Origin: Ruminococcaceae bacterium AM07-15
GTDB taxonomy: Bacteria; Bacillota; Clostridia; Oscillospirales; Butyricicoccaceae
Reading direction: 5' to 3'
NCBI GenBank assembly: GCA_003477405.1
Contig: QUDE01000007.1
Coordinates: 75,584 to 139,583, forward strand
Length of the DNA stretch: 64,000 bases
Positions 49,489 through 57,818 of this stretch are shown one piece after another. The position numbers and the translations under genes are program-made. Below the pieces are notes generated by a model. That model was given only the letters and a program-made list of their open reading frames with translations, had not been told where the DNA came from and did not search any database. How positions within the stretch are numbered: position 1 is the first letter of the stretch; each line of letters begins with the position of its first letter.

Positions 49489-49516
49489 TTGATTTCCAAT
49501 GGGTTTGGCCTTTTTT
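49489..49516 (+). terminator. orphan rightward terminator upstream of the modular array
   Basis: There is a 9-bp stem (GCCAAACCC / GGGTTTGGC) with a 13-base loop, followed by CTTTTTTCT on the plus strand. No rightward gene lies between 46247 and here, so it may end a small RNA or block read-through into the array. The rest of 49340-49480 is T-rich and otherwise featureless. Confidence 0.6.
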
Positions 49517-49544
49517 CTCTGGAAAATACTATGCAGCCAGCTTA

Positions 49545-49573
49545 TTGTTTGATTTGGGAATCTTTGATATAGT
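49545..49573 (+). promoter_or_regulatory. promoter of the modular zinc-knuckle array
   Basis: TTGTTT, 17 bases, then TATAGT, about 50 bases before the first gene. It is the only clear promoter I see for the long rightward array. Confidence 0.6.
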
Positions 49574-49624
49574 ACGATTAACAGGAACCCCCTTTTCAGG
49601 GGAAGAAAGAAAGGTGGATGCACT

Positions 49625-49903
49625 ATGTTCGAAAATGTGGGAAAAACGCTGTTTCAAGTGGGCCAGGTGCTCTTCTGGCTATTTATCATCTGCGGCAGCC
49701 TGTTGTTCCTTTTCTATGTCATCGAAGGTCTGGCGCTGATGGGGATCGTCATGCTGATCTGCGGCGTGCTCAGTTCTCTGCTCTTTGCGCTGCCCATCAT
49801 GGGCTTTGGCAAGCTGGTGGAAGATGTGCACCAGATCCGTACCCGTCTGGCCGCTTCCTCCCGTCCCCAGACCGCTCCCCGGGACGAACTGCCCGAACTG
49901 TAA
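49625..49903 (+). CDS. small membrane protein at the head of the array
   Basis: This is a protein of 92 residues with two adjacent membrane helices (VLFWLFIICGSLLFLFYVIE and GIVMLICGVLSSLLFALPI) and a charged C-terminal tail. The start follows AGAAAGG. The first zinc-knuckle gene begins 21 bases after its stop, so it is part of the same operon. No family was recognised. Confidence 0.75.
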   Translation: MFENVGKTLFQVGQVLFWLFIICGSLLFLFYVIEGLALMGIVMLICGVLSSLLFALPIMGFGKLVEDVHQIRTRLAASSRPQTAPRDELPEL

Positions 49904-49924
49904 TGCCATCAGGAGGGATGTACC

Positions 49925-51385
49925 ATGAGTGAACGCTATACCCGGCTGTTTACGCTTCCCGGTTCCCTGTATGCCCAAGGCTCCCCGCTGATCATTCTGG
50001 CCGGAGCTTTGCTGAAAGACAACCAGACGGGAAGAGTGCTGGCACAGCTGAAATTCAAAAATGTAGGCACAAAGTCCGTCAAGGCCGTGAAGGTCTCTGT
50101 CACTCCCCTGGACGCCGCCGGAATGGAAAACGGCCAGCCGGTGGAGCATCAGTATCTGGATCTTCACGCCGCCCGGGATGGGGAATTCGGCCAAAAGGAG
50201 CCGATTCCTTTTCCCGATCCCACCACTCGGGCTTTCCACGGAGCCATCACCCAGGTGGTGTTTACCGACGGCAGCCTGTGGGGCCCGGCGGAAGGGGCCT
50301 GGGAGGTTTTGTCCCCCACCCGCACGCTGGAAAGTGTGCTGCGGGATCAAGAGCTTTGCAAAGAATACCAGATCCAGTATGGCGCCAACTGCCGCCTCTT
50401 CCCCCGGGAAGAGGCCGGTCTGTGGCAATGCGCCTGCGGGGCCTGGAACCGGCAGGGAGAAGAAAACTGCCATGCCTGCGGCAAAAGCCTGGACCAGCTG
50501 AAAGGCTTTGATCTGGAGCAGCTGAAGGCCAGCCGGGACGCCCGGGCGGAAAAAGAACGCCAGGCCGCCCTGTTGCGGCAGCAAGCGGCTGCTTCTCAGG
50601 CTGCACCGGCTGCCCCTTCCAAAGGTAACCGGCCCCAGTGGCTCATCCCCGGCATTGCCGCGCTGCTGGTGGTGCTGGTAGGCGGTGGAATCTTCTTTGC
50701 CAACCGGGGAAAACCTGCTTCTTCCGGCCCTTCTGCCTCCGGCGGCGGCACCCAAAGCGCCGCTTCCGACAATTCCGGCTCGGCTGCCGGTGGCGATGAC
50801 ACCCAATCGGCCGCTTCCGATGATTCCGGCGGCACAGCCACGGCGGCCAGCCCGGTGGACACTCTCTTTAACTTCATCCGGGAAGAGGGAGAGATCCGGG
50901 ACCGGGTGGATTTTCCCGTCTTCCCCATCTACTATGAGGATTGTTATGTCTATGAAAAAACCATGGACTCTGGGGTCAAATATTTCTTCCTGGCAGATAA
51001 AGAGGATAATGATCTGCTGTGGTTCCACGCCCAGTGGCCCGACGATTCCAATATGGAAGTCACCCTGTTCTATAATTGGGAAGAAGGATTTATCAGCTTC
51101 ATGCCCACTGTGGAGGTCACCTCCAACAATGGTTCCAAGACCAGTTACATCCTGCGTGGTTCCGTGGACATAGCCGACTACCACGCCAATATGGATGTGA
51201 TCCCCAGCAGCGTAGAGGAAGCGGAGACCGGGGCGGAAGCGCCGGAATACATTGAGCCCCTTACCAAAAGTTCTACCACCCTCACGCACTTTTCCACTCT
51301 GTGCCTGAGTAAACTGTGTGAAGAAGTGGGCATCTCCATGGATGATCTGGGCTTTGTAAACTTCGGAAATCCCGTCATCGACTGA
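49925..51385 (+). CDS. modular zinc-knuckle membrane protein 1 (unknown C-terminal domain)
   Basis: This is a protein of 486 residues and the first of five paralogues. Residues 1-130 form a beta-rich domain (SERYTRLFTLPGSLY, GALLKDNQTGRVLAQLKFKN, GEFGQKEPIPFP). The zinc knuckle uses Cys169, Cys171, Cys182 and Cys185 (LWQCACGAWN ... NCHACG). A charged helix follows, and then a membrane helix at about 239-258 (LIPGIAALLVVLVGGGIFFA). After a Ser/Gly/Asp-rich linker, residues 305-486 form an acidic domain that I do not recognise. There is no signal peptide, so the zinc-knuckle part should be inside and the C-terminal domain outside. The start follows AGGAGGG. Confidence 0.85.
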   Translation: MSERYTRLFTLPGSLYAQGSPLIILAGALLKDNQTGRVLAQLKFKNVGTKSVKAVKVSVTPLDAAGMENGQPVEHQYLDLHAARDGEFGQKEPIPFPDPTTRAFHGAITQVVFTDGSLWGPAEGAWEVLSPTRTLESVLRDQELCKEYQIQYGANCRLFPREEAGLWQCACGAWNRQGEENCHACGKSLDQLKGFDLEQLKASRDARAEKERQAALLRQQAAASQAAPAAPSKGNRPQWLIPGIAALLVVLVGGGIFFANRGKPASSGPSASGGGTQSAASDNSGSAAGGDDTQSAASDDSGGTATAASPVDTLFNFIREEGEIRDRVDFPVFPIYYEDCYVYEKTMDSGVKYFFLADKEDNDLLWFHAQWPDDSNMEVTLFYNWEEGFISFMPTVEVTSNNGSKTSYILRGSVDIADYHANMDVIPSSVEEAETGAEAPEYIEPLTKSSTTLTHFSTLCLSKLCEEVGISMDDLGFVNFGNPVID

Positions 51386-51416
51386 GAAGCTTATCCAAAA
51401 AGGAGCGTGATCTGCC

Positions 51417-52457
51417 ATGAGCGAGCGCTATACCCGGCTGTTTGCTCTGCCGGGGTGTCTTTGCTCTCGCAGCGCACCGGCAGCCATCCTGGCCGGGGCC
51501 CTTCTGAAAGACAATGAAACAGGGGAAATTCTGGCTCAGCTGAAGCTGAAAAATGTGCAGGCAAGGCCCATCAAGGCCTTGACCATTTCCCTCCAGGCGC
51601 TGGACACGGCGGGTCAGAAGCTAGGTTCTCCGGTTCCCTACCACTATCTGGATCTGAGCATCCCTCAGGACGGAGAGTTCGGCCAGAAAGATGCCATTGT
51701 CCTCCCCGATGTTACCGCACGGGGCTTTCAGCCGAAGGTTACCCAGGTGATCTTTTCCGATGGGACTCTGTGGGAAACCGGCGGCGAGACCTGGGAAAGC
51801 ATCCCGCCCCAGGTGACTTTGGAAAAAGCCCTGGGGGATGAAGCCCTTTGCAAGGAATACCGGGCCCGCTTCCCCGGCGCCGCCTATCTCCCTCAAAAGG
51901 ACGGCCCCTTTTGGCGTTGCGCCTGCGGGGCCTGGAGCAAGCAAGGCGACGAGCACTGTCACGGCTGCGGGGCATCCGCCCAGGCCTTGTTTTCCACCGA
52001 CCTGGGGGAAATGCGAACCAGTGTTCAGATCCGGCAAAAGCAAATCATCGGTCCTCAGCGAAAAGCCCGGGCCTTTTCCCTCTTTGTAGGGGTTCTGATG
52101 GTCCTGTGTTCCCTTGGGCTCTTGCTGGTAAACGATGGGACTCTCATCCGGAACCGAAGTTACGACGCCGCCTATACCCAGCTGTTTTACAGCCTTGTGT
52201 TTACCCTGATCACCGGGGTCCTTTGGCTGATCTGCGGTGCTCTGCCCGGCTTCTCCCGAAAACTCATGCAGCTTGATGCAGGATTGTCCTTCTGCTGTGG
52301 GCTTTTCATTTTGTATGTGCTGGCCTTTCCCCTGGGAGCCAGGACCGGCGCTCCAGACCTTCTGCTGGTAATGACTTTGCTATTTCTGATCGCAGTCTTT
52401 CTGCTCTATTATTTTACATTCCATATCTTCAAAAAATCCAATTCCAAAGGAGAGTGA
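51417..52457 (+). CDS. modular zinc-knuckle membrane protein 2 (polytopic C-terminus)
   Basis: This is a protein of 346 residues. It has the same N-terminal domain as its neighbours (SERYTRLFALPGCLC, GALLKDNETGEILAQLKLKN) and a zinc knuckle (FWRCACGAWSKQGDEHCHGC). Unlike the others it continues into about four membrane helices (SLFVGVLMVLCSLGLLLV through LLLVMTLLFLIAVFLLYYF) and has no extracytoplasmic domain. It may be the membrane core on which the single-span paralogues assemble. It follows gene 1 after a 31-base gap with GGAGCGTGATC as its likely ribosome binding region. Confidence 0.85.
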   Translation: MSERYTRLFALPGCLCSRSAPAAILAGALLKDNETGEILAQLKLKNVQARPIKALTISLQALDTAGQKLGSPVPYHYLDLSIPQDGEFGQKDAIVLPDVTARGFQPKVTQVIFSDGTLWETGGETWESIPPQVTLEKALGDEALCKEYRARFPGAAYLPQKDGPFWRCACGAWSKQGDEHCHGCGASAQALFSTDLGEMRTSVQIRQKQIIGPQRKARAFSLFVGVLMVLCSLGLLLVNDGTLIRNRSYDAAYTQLFYSLVFTLITGVLWLICGALPGFSRKLMQLDAGLSFCCGLFILYVLAFPLGARTGAPDLLLVMTLLFLIAVFLLYYFTFHIFKKSNSKGE

Positions 52458-52463
52458 TCTTCC

Positions 52464-53735
52464 ATGAGCGAACGCTATGCCCGACTGTTTGCCCTGCCGG
52501 AAAACCTGTATCAGCCCGGCTCACCGGTGATGATCCTGGCCGGTGCCCTTCTGAAAGACAACCAGACCGGCGGCATCCTGGCCCTGATGAAGTTCAAGAA
52601 TGTGGGAACAAAACCCATCCGGGGCCTGAAGGTGCGCTTTTTCCCTCAGGACCTCACCGGCATCGATCTGGACCAGCCCCTGGAACACCAGTATCTGGAC
52701 CTGAATGCCGCCCGTGACGGGGAATTCGGCCAAAAAGAGCCGGTGGCCTTCCCCAATGCCATCACCCGTGCCTTCCGTGTGGAGGTCTTCCAGGTGGTCT
52801 TTGCCGACGGCACCCTGTGGAACCAAGAACAAAACCAATGGGCTCCCATGCCCCCGCTCCAGGCCCTGGAAACAGCCCTGGGGGACAAGGAACTCTGCAA
52901 AGAATACCAGATCCTCTACGGCGCCAACTGCCGCGTGATGCCCCAGGAGGACAAGGGGCTGTGGCGGTGCACCTGCGGGGCCTGGAACATGGAAAGCGAA
53001 GCAAACTGCCACGCCTGCGGCAAAAATCTGGATCAGCTGAAGGCCTTGGACATGGAACAGCTGAAAGCCAGCCGGGATGCCCGGCTCACCCGGGAGCAGC
53101 AGGCCATGGCCGCCCAACAGGCCGCCCAGCAAGCCGCCGCTTCTGCCCCGGCTCAGGCTTCTTCCAAAGGCAACCGGCCCCAGTGGCTCATTCCCGGCAT
53201 TGCCGCCCTGCTGGTGGTGCTGGTGGGCGTCGGCGTCTTCTTTGCCAACCGGGAAAAGCCCGCGTCTTCCGGCTCTTCCAGTTCTTCCGGCTCCGGCGGC
53301 GGTACCCAGTCTGCCGCTTCCGATGATTCCGGCACTTCCGCCGCTGCCGACGACTCCAGCTCGGCTGCTTCCGACGACTCCGGCTCGGCTTCCGGCAGTT
53401 CCGGCAGCGTTGCTGCATCCGATGAGGACTTTGTCCGGGATGCCCTCCATGATTTCTCACTGGAAATGGAAGAATATGCTCCCGGCACCACCGTGGCATT
53501 CTCCCTGGATGGCTCTTCTGTGACCCTGGGACTGCTGGCAGATCAAAGCCAATTTACCGATGATGAAATCATGGGCCTAGCCAATGAGATTCTGTACGGC
53601 ACCGGCGCCAGCGATTTTCTGGCGGATGGCGGGTTTGAAATTTTCTTCCATCTCTTCCTCTACGACAACGACCAGCAGATGAAGGATCTGCAGGATGAAA
53701 TGGTTGACCAGGGCTTCACTGTACTGGAAGATTAG
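52464..53735 (+). CDS. modular zinc-knuckle membrane protein 3 (DUF4854-like C-terminal domain)
   Basis: This is a protein of 423 residues. The N-terminal domain, the zinc knuckle (LWRCTCGAWNMESEANCHAC) and the membrane helix (LIPGIAALLVVLVGVGVFFA) are very close to paralogue 1. The linker is unusually rich in Ser/Asp/Gly and looks repetitive. The C-terminal 100 residues (FVRDALHDFSLEMEEYAPGT onward) resemble the small DUF4854-type domains of exported clostridial proteins; this match is tentative. It starts 6 bases after the preceding stop, behind AAAGGAG. Confidence 0.84.
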   Translation: MSERYARLFALPENLYQPGSPVMILAGALLKDNQTGGILALMKFKNVGTKPIRGLKVRFFPQDLTGIDLDQPLEHQYLDLNAARDGEFGQKEPVAFPNAITRAFRVEVFQVVFADGTLWNQEQNQWAPMPPLQALETALGDKELCKEYQILYGANCRVMPQEDKGLWRCTCGAWNMESEANCHACGKNLDQLKALDMEQLKASRDARLTREQQAMAAQQAAQQAAASAPAQASSKGNRPQWLIPGIAALLVVLVGVGVFFANREKPASSGSSSSSGSGGGTQSAASDDSGTSAAADDSSSAASDDSGSASGSSGSVAASDEDFVRDALHDFSLEMEEYAPGTTVAFSLDGSSVTLGLLADQSQFTDDEIMGLANEILYGTGASDFLADGGFEIFFHLFLYDNDQQMKDLQDEMVDQGFTVLED

Positions 53736-53771
53736 TCTTCCTATCCAAACACCGAAAGCGAGGTTTTCCCC

Positions 53772-54407
53772 ATGAAATACTGTACCAAATGCGGCGCGCC
53801 CATGGCAGATGACGATATGTACTGCGCCAAATGCGGCGCCGCTTCCGCTCCCAGCCAGCCTTCGGCCCCTCAGGCCGGCGCTCCCCAGCCGATGCCATCG
53901 GCCCCGGCTGCGCCAACCGGCCCTGCCCAGGGCGGCAAGGGCTTTGGGGCAAAATGGAAAAAGATGAAGCCATGGCAAACAGGTATTCTTTGCGGCATCG
54001 TTGCCTTCGTGGTAGTAACATTAGTTCTGGTCATCGGCCTGGGCTGGCCCAACGATTCCTATCAGCCTTCTTCTTCCGGCTATTCCCCCTCCTCCGGAGC
54101 GGCTTCTTCCGGCGGCTCGGCTTCCTCCGGCGGCTCTGCGGACATCACCAAGATGCAGGTGGCCACCGCCCTGCGGGATGTGATCGGCTCCAAGTATGAC
54201 ACCGCCGACCCGGACAGCTGCCGCTACGATATCAACAAACAGGAAGAACAGGGGAATTACACCTATGTCTATGGCAGCGTCACCCTGTATGACAAATACG
54301 GCAAGCTGACCACCGGCTGGATGGACGATTCCGGCACTCCCTACCGCAGCTACACCGTCAAGATCAACAACTCCACCGGAGATGTGGTTTCCTGCGAGAT
54401 CAAGTAA
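53772..54407 (+). CDS. zinc-ribbon single-span membrane protein A
   Basis: This is a protein of 211 residues. The N-terminus is a classical double-CxxC zinc ribbon (KYCTKCGAPMADDDMYCAKC), followed by a Pro/Ala-rich linker. A membrane helix (GILCGIVAFVVVTLVLVIGL) and a Ser/Gly-rich linker come next. A C-terminal extracytoplasmic domain of about 85 residues (VATALRDVIGSKYDTADPDS ... VVSCEIK) ends the protein. It has the same overall plan as the modular paralogues but a different zinc module. The function is unknown. Confidence 0.8.
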   Translation: MKYCTKCGAPMADDDMYCAKCGAASAPSQPSAPQAGAPQPMPSAPAAPTGPAQGGKGFGAKWKKMKPWQTGILCGIVAFVVVTLVLVIGLGWPNDSYQPSSSGYSPSSGAASSGGSASSGGSADITKMQVATALRDVIGSKYDTADPDSCRYDINKQEEQGNYTYVYGSVTLYDKYGKLTTGWMDDSGTPYRSYTVKINNSTGDVVSCEIK

Positions 54408-54470
54408 ACAGAGAGAGAAACAAAAACAGATCAATTACCGCTACAGGCGGATAAAGAGAGGAGAAACAAT

Positions 54471-55145
54471 ATGAAATTCTGTTCCAAATGCGGAGCCCAA
54501 CTGACTGACGACGCCGCTTTCTGCCCCAAATGCGGCACCCCCTGTTCCACCGCCCCCGTCCAGCCGGAGCCCACATTCTCTGCCCCGGCCCCTCTGGACA
54601 TCCCGCCGGAGGATCTGCTGTCCTCCGAGTCCCTGCCCCCTCTGGATGGCGAAAGTGAAGTGATGCCCACAGGCGCCGCCGCACCGGCCGCCGGGAAGAA
54701 ATCCTTCCTGAATGCCATCAAGGCCTGGAGCAAAAAGAAAAAGATCATCGTGGGCTCTGTGGCCGCCGTGGTGGTGGTCGGCGCTGTGGTGGCCTTTGCC
54801 CTGCTCTACAAGTCGGAACTGGAGCAGGTGAAAGACGAATGTCTGGACATCGCCGGCATCGTCACAGGTGACGGCAAAACCTCCTTCACCCTGGACACCT
54901 ACCCGGATCACTATGAAAACATGGACCCCGATGTGGTTGGGCTTCTGAAAGCCAGTACACAGGAAAAGGTATTGAAGGCCATCAAGCACGCCAACACCGC
55001 CCTGGGCTTTGACAGCGGCCTGTATGACCAGATGCTGCAGACCAACGCCCTCATGGGCCGGCAGACCGAGGAAAACAACAAATACAGAGTGGCCTGGAGT
55101 TACCATCCCGACGACGGCCTTGAAGTGACCTATTCCAAAAAATAA
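54471..55145 (+). CDS. zinc-ribbon single-span membrane protein B
   Basis: This is a protein of 224 residues. The zinc ribbon KFCSKCGAQLTDDAAFCPKC is followed by a Pro-rich linker and a membrane helix (KIIVGSVAAVVVVGAVVAFA). A helical extracytoplasmic domain ends in YHPDDGLEVTYSK. The start follows GAGAGGAGAAAC. A strong terminator follows its stop codon, so this may be where the first transcript ends. Confidence 0.8.
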   Translation: MKFCSKCGAQLTDDAAFCPKCGTPCSTAPVQPEPTFSAPAPLDIPPEDLLSSESLPPLDGESEVMPTGAAAPAAGKKSFLNAIKAWSKKKKIIVGSVAAVVVVGAVVAFALLYKSELEQVKDECLDIAGIVTGDGKTSFTLDTYPDHYENMDPDVVGLLKASTQEKVLKAIKHANTALGFDSGLYDQMLQTNALMGRQTEENNKYRVAWSYHPDDGLEVTYSKK

Positions 55146-55156
55146 CCCATCTTCAA

Positions 55157-55196
55157 AAGGCCCCGGGAAATTTCCCCGGGGCCTTGCCCTTTTTTC
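55157..55196 (+). terminator. terminator inside the array
   Basis: There is an 11-bp GC-rich stem (AAGGCCCCGGG / CCCGGGGCCTT) with a 7-base loop, followed by GCCCTTTTTT. It splits the array into two expression blocks unless read-through occurs. Confidence 0.78.
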
Positions 55197-55229
55197 TTCT
55201 GGCCTGAGAAACGAAAGGAGAGCTCTACC

Positions 55230-55787
55230 ATGAAATTCTGTTCCAGATGCGGCAGTCAGATGGAAGACCATGCCGCCTTCTGCCCCAACTGCGGCGCCCC
55301 GGCAGCAAACACCGCTGCAAAACCACAGCAACCGGAAAAAGAACACCGGTCCAAACTGACAACCGGTTTGATCCTGAATAATATAGCTGGTTTCATCAAT
55401 CTGATCTTCATCGCCTTTTTCACCTATTCCATCCTTTTCCTCTATGACAACGAAAATACCCCTGCGCCGCCTCCAAAGGAAGCAGGCATACAAATCACAT
55501 ACAACTATGAAGCACCGCAGCCCAACGCAGGCTGGTTTGCCCTTTGGATCGTTCTCCTTATCGCCCTTTTTGTTCTGGGTATACTGCTGGGGAAAAAGAA
55601 GCTGAAAAAACATACCCTTTTCAGTTACATCTATCTTGCACTTTCCATCTTGTCCAGCATTGTATTGCTTTTCGCCTTCCCTGAGCTCAAACTGCTTCTT
55701 TTGTGCGCCATTGGCTTTCTTATTTTTGTTCCTGCCATCCTCCAAATCATTGCCGGAGTGAAATTTCTCCAAGGTGGCGCACAGTGA
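55230..55787 (+). CDS. zinc-ribbon polytopic membrane protein C
   Basis: This is a protein of 185 residues. The N-terminal zinc ribbon (KFCSRCGSQMEDHAAFCPNC) is followed by four hydrophobic helices (NNIAGFINLIFIAFFTYSIL, WFALWIVLLIALFVLGILL and two more). The start follows AAAGGAG. The stop overlaps the GTG start of the next gene, so the two are translationally coupled. Confidence 0.8.
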   Translation: MKFCSRCGSQMEDHAAFCPNCGAPAANTAAKPQQPEKEHRSKLTTGLILNNIAGFINLIFIAFFTYSILFLYDNENTPAPPPKEAGIQITYNYEAPQPNAGWFALWIVLLIALFVLGILLGKKKLKKHTLFSYIYLALSILSSIVLLFAFPELKLLLLCAIGFLIFVPAILQIIAGVKFLQGGAQ

Positions 55788-56071
55788 AATCCCCTTTATT
55801 TGCCCAAGTGAGATTCAGTCTGTATGCCGCGTTTCTTCTGAATGGCATTCTTGTTCAGTGGATCGTCCCCTTCCAATACAGATGCAATCTTACCGGCCAA
55901 TCCTGTTTCGCCTGCGGCCTGCGTGGGGCGGTGGACCGGCTTTTTCAGGGGGATTTTGCCGGGGCCTATCGCTCCAATCCCCTGATCGTCCCCATTGTCC
56001 TGATTGCGGCCCTGATGTGTGCCGATGTGCTTTGGTATCTTTGGAAGCAAAGGAGAAAGAACCATGAATGA
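55784..56071 (+). CDS. DUF2752-like small membrane protein
   Basis: This is a protein of 95 residues with two to three membrane helices. It carries the motif NLTGQSCFACGLRGAVDRLF followed by GDFAGAYRSNP, which matches the DUF2752 pattern (Cys-x-x-Cys-Gly-x-x-Arg, then GDxxxAxxxNP). It starts with GTG at 55784, overlapping the previous stop. The next paralogue gene starts inside its 3' end. It is coupled on both sides, so it is probably an integral part of the system. Confidence 0.75.
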   Translation: MKSPLFAQVRFSLYAAFLLNGILVQWIVPFQYRCNLTGQSCFACGLRGAVDRLFQGDFAGAYRSNPLIVPIVLIAALMCADVLWYLWKQRRKNHE

Positions 56072-57806
56072 ACGCTATACCAGGCTGTTTTCCCTGCCGG
56101 GGAGCCTGTATACTCCAAAGGCTCCTCTGCTCATCATGGCAGGGGCCCTTCTGAAAGACAATGTCACCGGGCAGGTTCTGGCCCAGGTGAAATACAAGAA
56201 CCTGCAAACGAAACCCATCAAGGCCCTGACGGTCTCTCTCCAGCCCCTGGACACCCGGAGCCTCCCTCTGGGAGAGCCGGTGGAGCACCAGTACCTGGAC
56301 CTGAGCGCTCCCAGGGACAGCGAGTTCGGGCAGAAAGAACCCATCCCCTTCCCCGATGCCAGCACCCGTGGCTTTTCCGCCCGGGTGCTGCAGGTGATCT
56401 TTTCGGACAACAGCATCTGGGAGGCCACGGAGATGCCCTGGGAAGCCCTTTCCCTCTGGACGCCCCTGGAAGACGCACTCCAGGACAGGGAACTTGTCCA
56501 GCAATATCGCATCCAATACGGCCAAAATTGCAAATATCTTTTCAAAAAAGAAAAAGACCTGTGGCAGTGTGCTTGCGGCGTCCTCAACCAACAGGAGGAA
56601 GAACAGTGCCACAAATGCGGGAAAAGTGCCGCTGCCTTTGGCGCAATGGATTTAGACGAGCTGAAAGCTGCCAGAGACAAGCGGCTTGCCATGGAGCGTG
56701 AAATGAAACGGCAGCAGGCCGAAGAAGCCAGAGCAGCGGCGGAAGCCAAAGCAAAAAGGAACAAGAAACGGGCTATCATAGCGATTCCGGCCGCTGCAAT
56801 CGTCATTGTGGCCGGCGTGTTTCTTTCTGACTATCTTCAGAAAAATGCCACATATCATGATGCACTGACCCTTCTGGAAGCAGACGAATACGACAAAGCC
56901 CATGATGCATTCCTGGAACTGGGGGATTTCAAAGACAGCCCTCGCCAGGCCGCAGAAGCAACCCAGAAAAAGATCGATGCAAATTATCAAAAGAGAGTGA
57001 CTGATTTCATCGATCTGATGGATTCCTACGACTCTTTCACCCCTTCCGACCGGGATGACTTTGAAAGCAAACTGGATGAATTTATCCGTTGGGATGCCAG
57101 TTCGGAAAGCCAGAAAGAAGGGAAATATCAGCTTGCCGATGCACTCTGCCAAAACGAGCTCTACGAGGAAGCCATCCGGGTCTTTGATTCGCTGGGAGAT
57201 TACAGCGACAGCGCCGAGCAAAAGGAAAAGATACAGGGCCTCCTGGATGAGGAGCTTTACACCCGGGCGGTGTCCCTCTTCTCAACCGCGGGATCAATGA
57301 AGCTCACCGGCTGGGAAGGGCTATTGGAGACATTCAACCGCATTTCCCCGGATTACAAGGATACGGCCCAATATGTGGAACAAATCACTTCTCTCATTCA
57401 AACGCTAAAGGAAATCGATGGCACTTACTACGGCAGCACCTATACCGTAGACGGTGAAACGCGAAGGTCCTACTTTACAATATCGGAATCGGGAAGCCAG
57501 TGCGAAACAGATCAACCTGCCCGTCTCGTCCCACCGTTCACTCTTGTGTGGGATAAAGCCGATGACCCTTTGACCTGGGGCATCAAAGACGGGAAAATTT
57601 ATGGTTTTACCATCTTGGGTGATGGCTATGGTAATCATGTCATAAAGAGAATCTTTCCGGACGGAAACAACTCCATCCTGGTGGTCGACGATACTTCCCA
57701 CGCAGGAGAAAAATACAATGCTTACTTTGGTTATGGTGGATCATACATTACTTACGACGGCATTTCCTACAGCAATACCACCGAAGAAACATATGTAAAA
57801 GAATAA
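56064..57806 (+). CDS. modular zinc-knuckle membrane protein 4 (TPR-like extracytoplasmic domain)
   Basis: This is a protein of 580 residues. The N-terminal domain (NERYTRLFSLPGSLYTPKAP) is nearly identical at DNA level to that of the next gene over about 370 bases. The zinc knuckle LWQCACGVLNQQEEEQCHKC and a long Lys/Arg/Ala coiled coil precede the membrane helix (IIAIPAAAIVIVAGVFLSDY, about residue 236). Outside lie TPR-like repeats (HDALTLLEADEYDKAHDAFL, ELGDFKDSP). A C-terminal beta-rich domain of about 140 residues ends the protein. The start at 56064 follows AAAGGAGA. Confidence 0.85.
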   Translation: MNERYTRLFSLPGSLYTPKAPLLIMAGALLKDNVTGQVLAQVKYKNLQTKPIKALTVSLQPLDTRSLPLGEPVEHQYLDLSAPRDSEFGQKEPIPFPDASTRGFSARVLQVIFSDNSIWEATEMPWEALSLWTPLEDALQDRELVQQYRIQYGQNCKYLFKKEKDLWQCACGVLNQQEEEQCHKCGKSAAAFGAMDLDELKAARDKRLAMEREMKRQQAEEARAAAEAKAKRNKKRAIIAIPAAAIVIVAGVFLSDYLQKNATYHDALTLLEADEYDKAHDAFLELGDFKDSPRQAAEATQKKIDANYQKRVTDFIDLMDSYDSFTPSDRDDFESKLDEFIRWDASSESQKEGKYQLADALCQNELYEEAIRVFDSLGDYSDSAEQKEKIQGLLDEELYTRAVSLFSTAGSMKLTGWEGLLETFNRISPDYKDTAQYVEQITSLIQTLKEIDGTYYGSTYTVDGETRRSYFTISESGSQCETDQPARLVPPFTLVWDKADDPLTWGIKDGKIYGFTILGDGYGNHVIKRIFPDGNNSILVVDDTSHAGEKYNAYFGYGGSYITYDGISYSNTTEETYVKE

Positions 57807-57818
57807 GGAGAAAAAACC

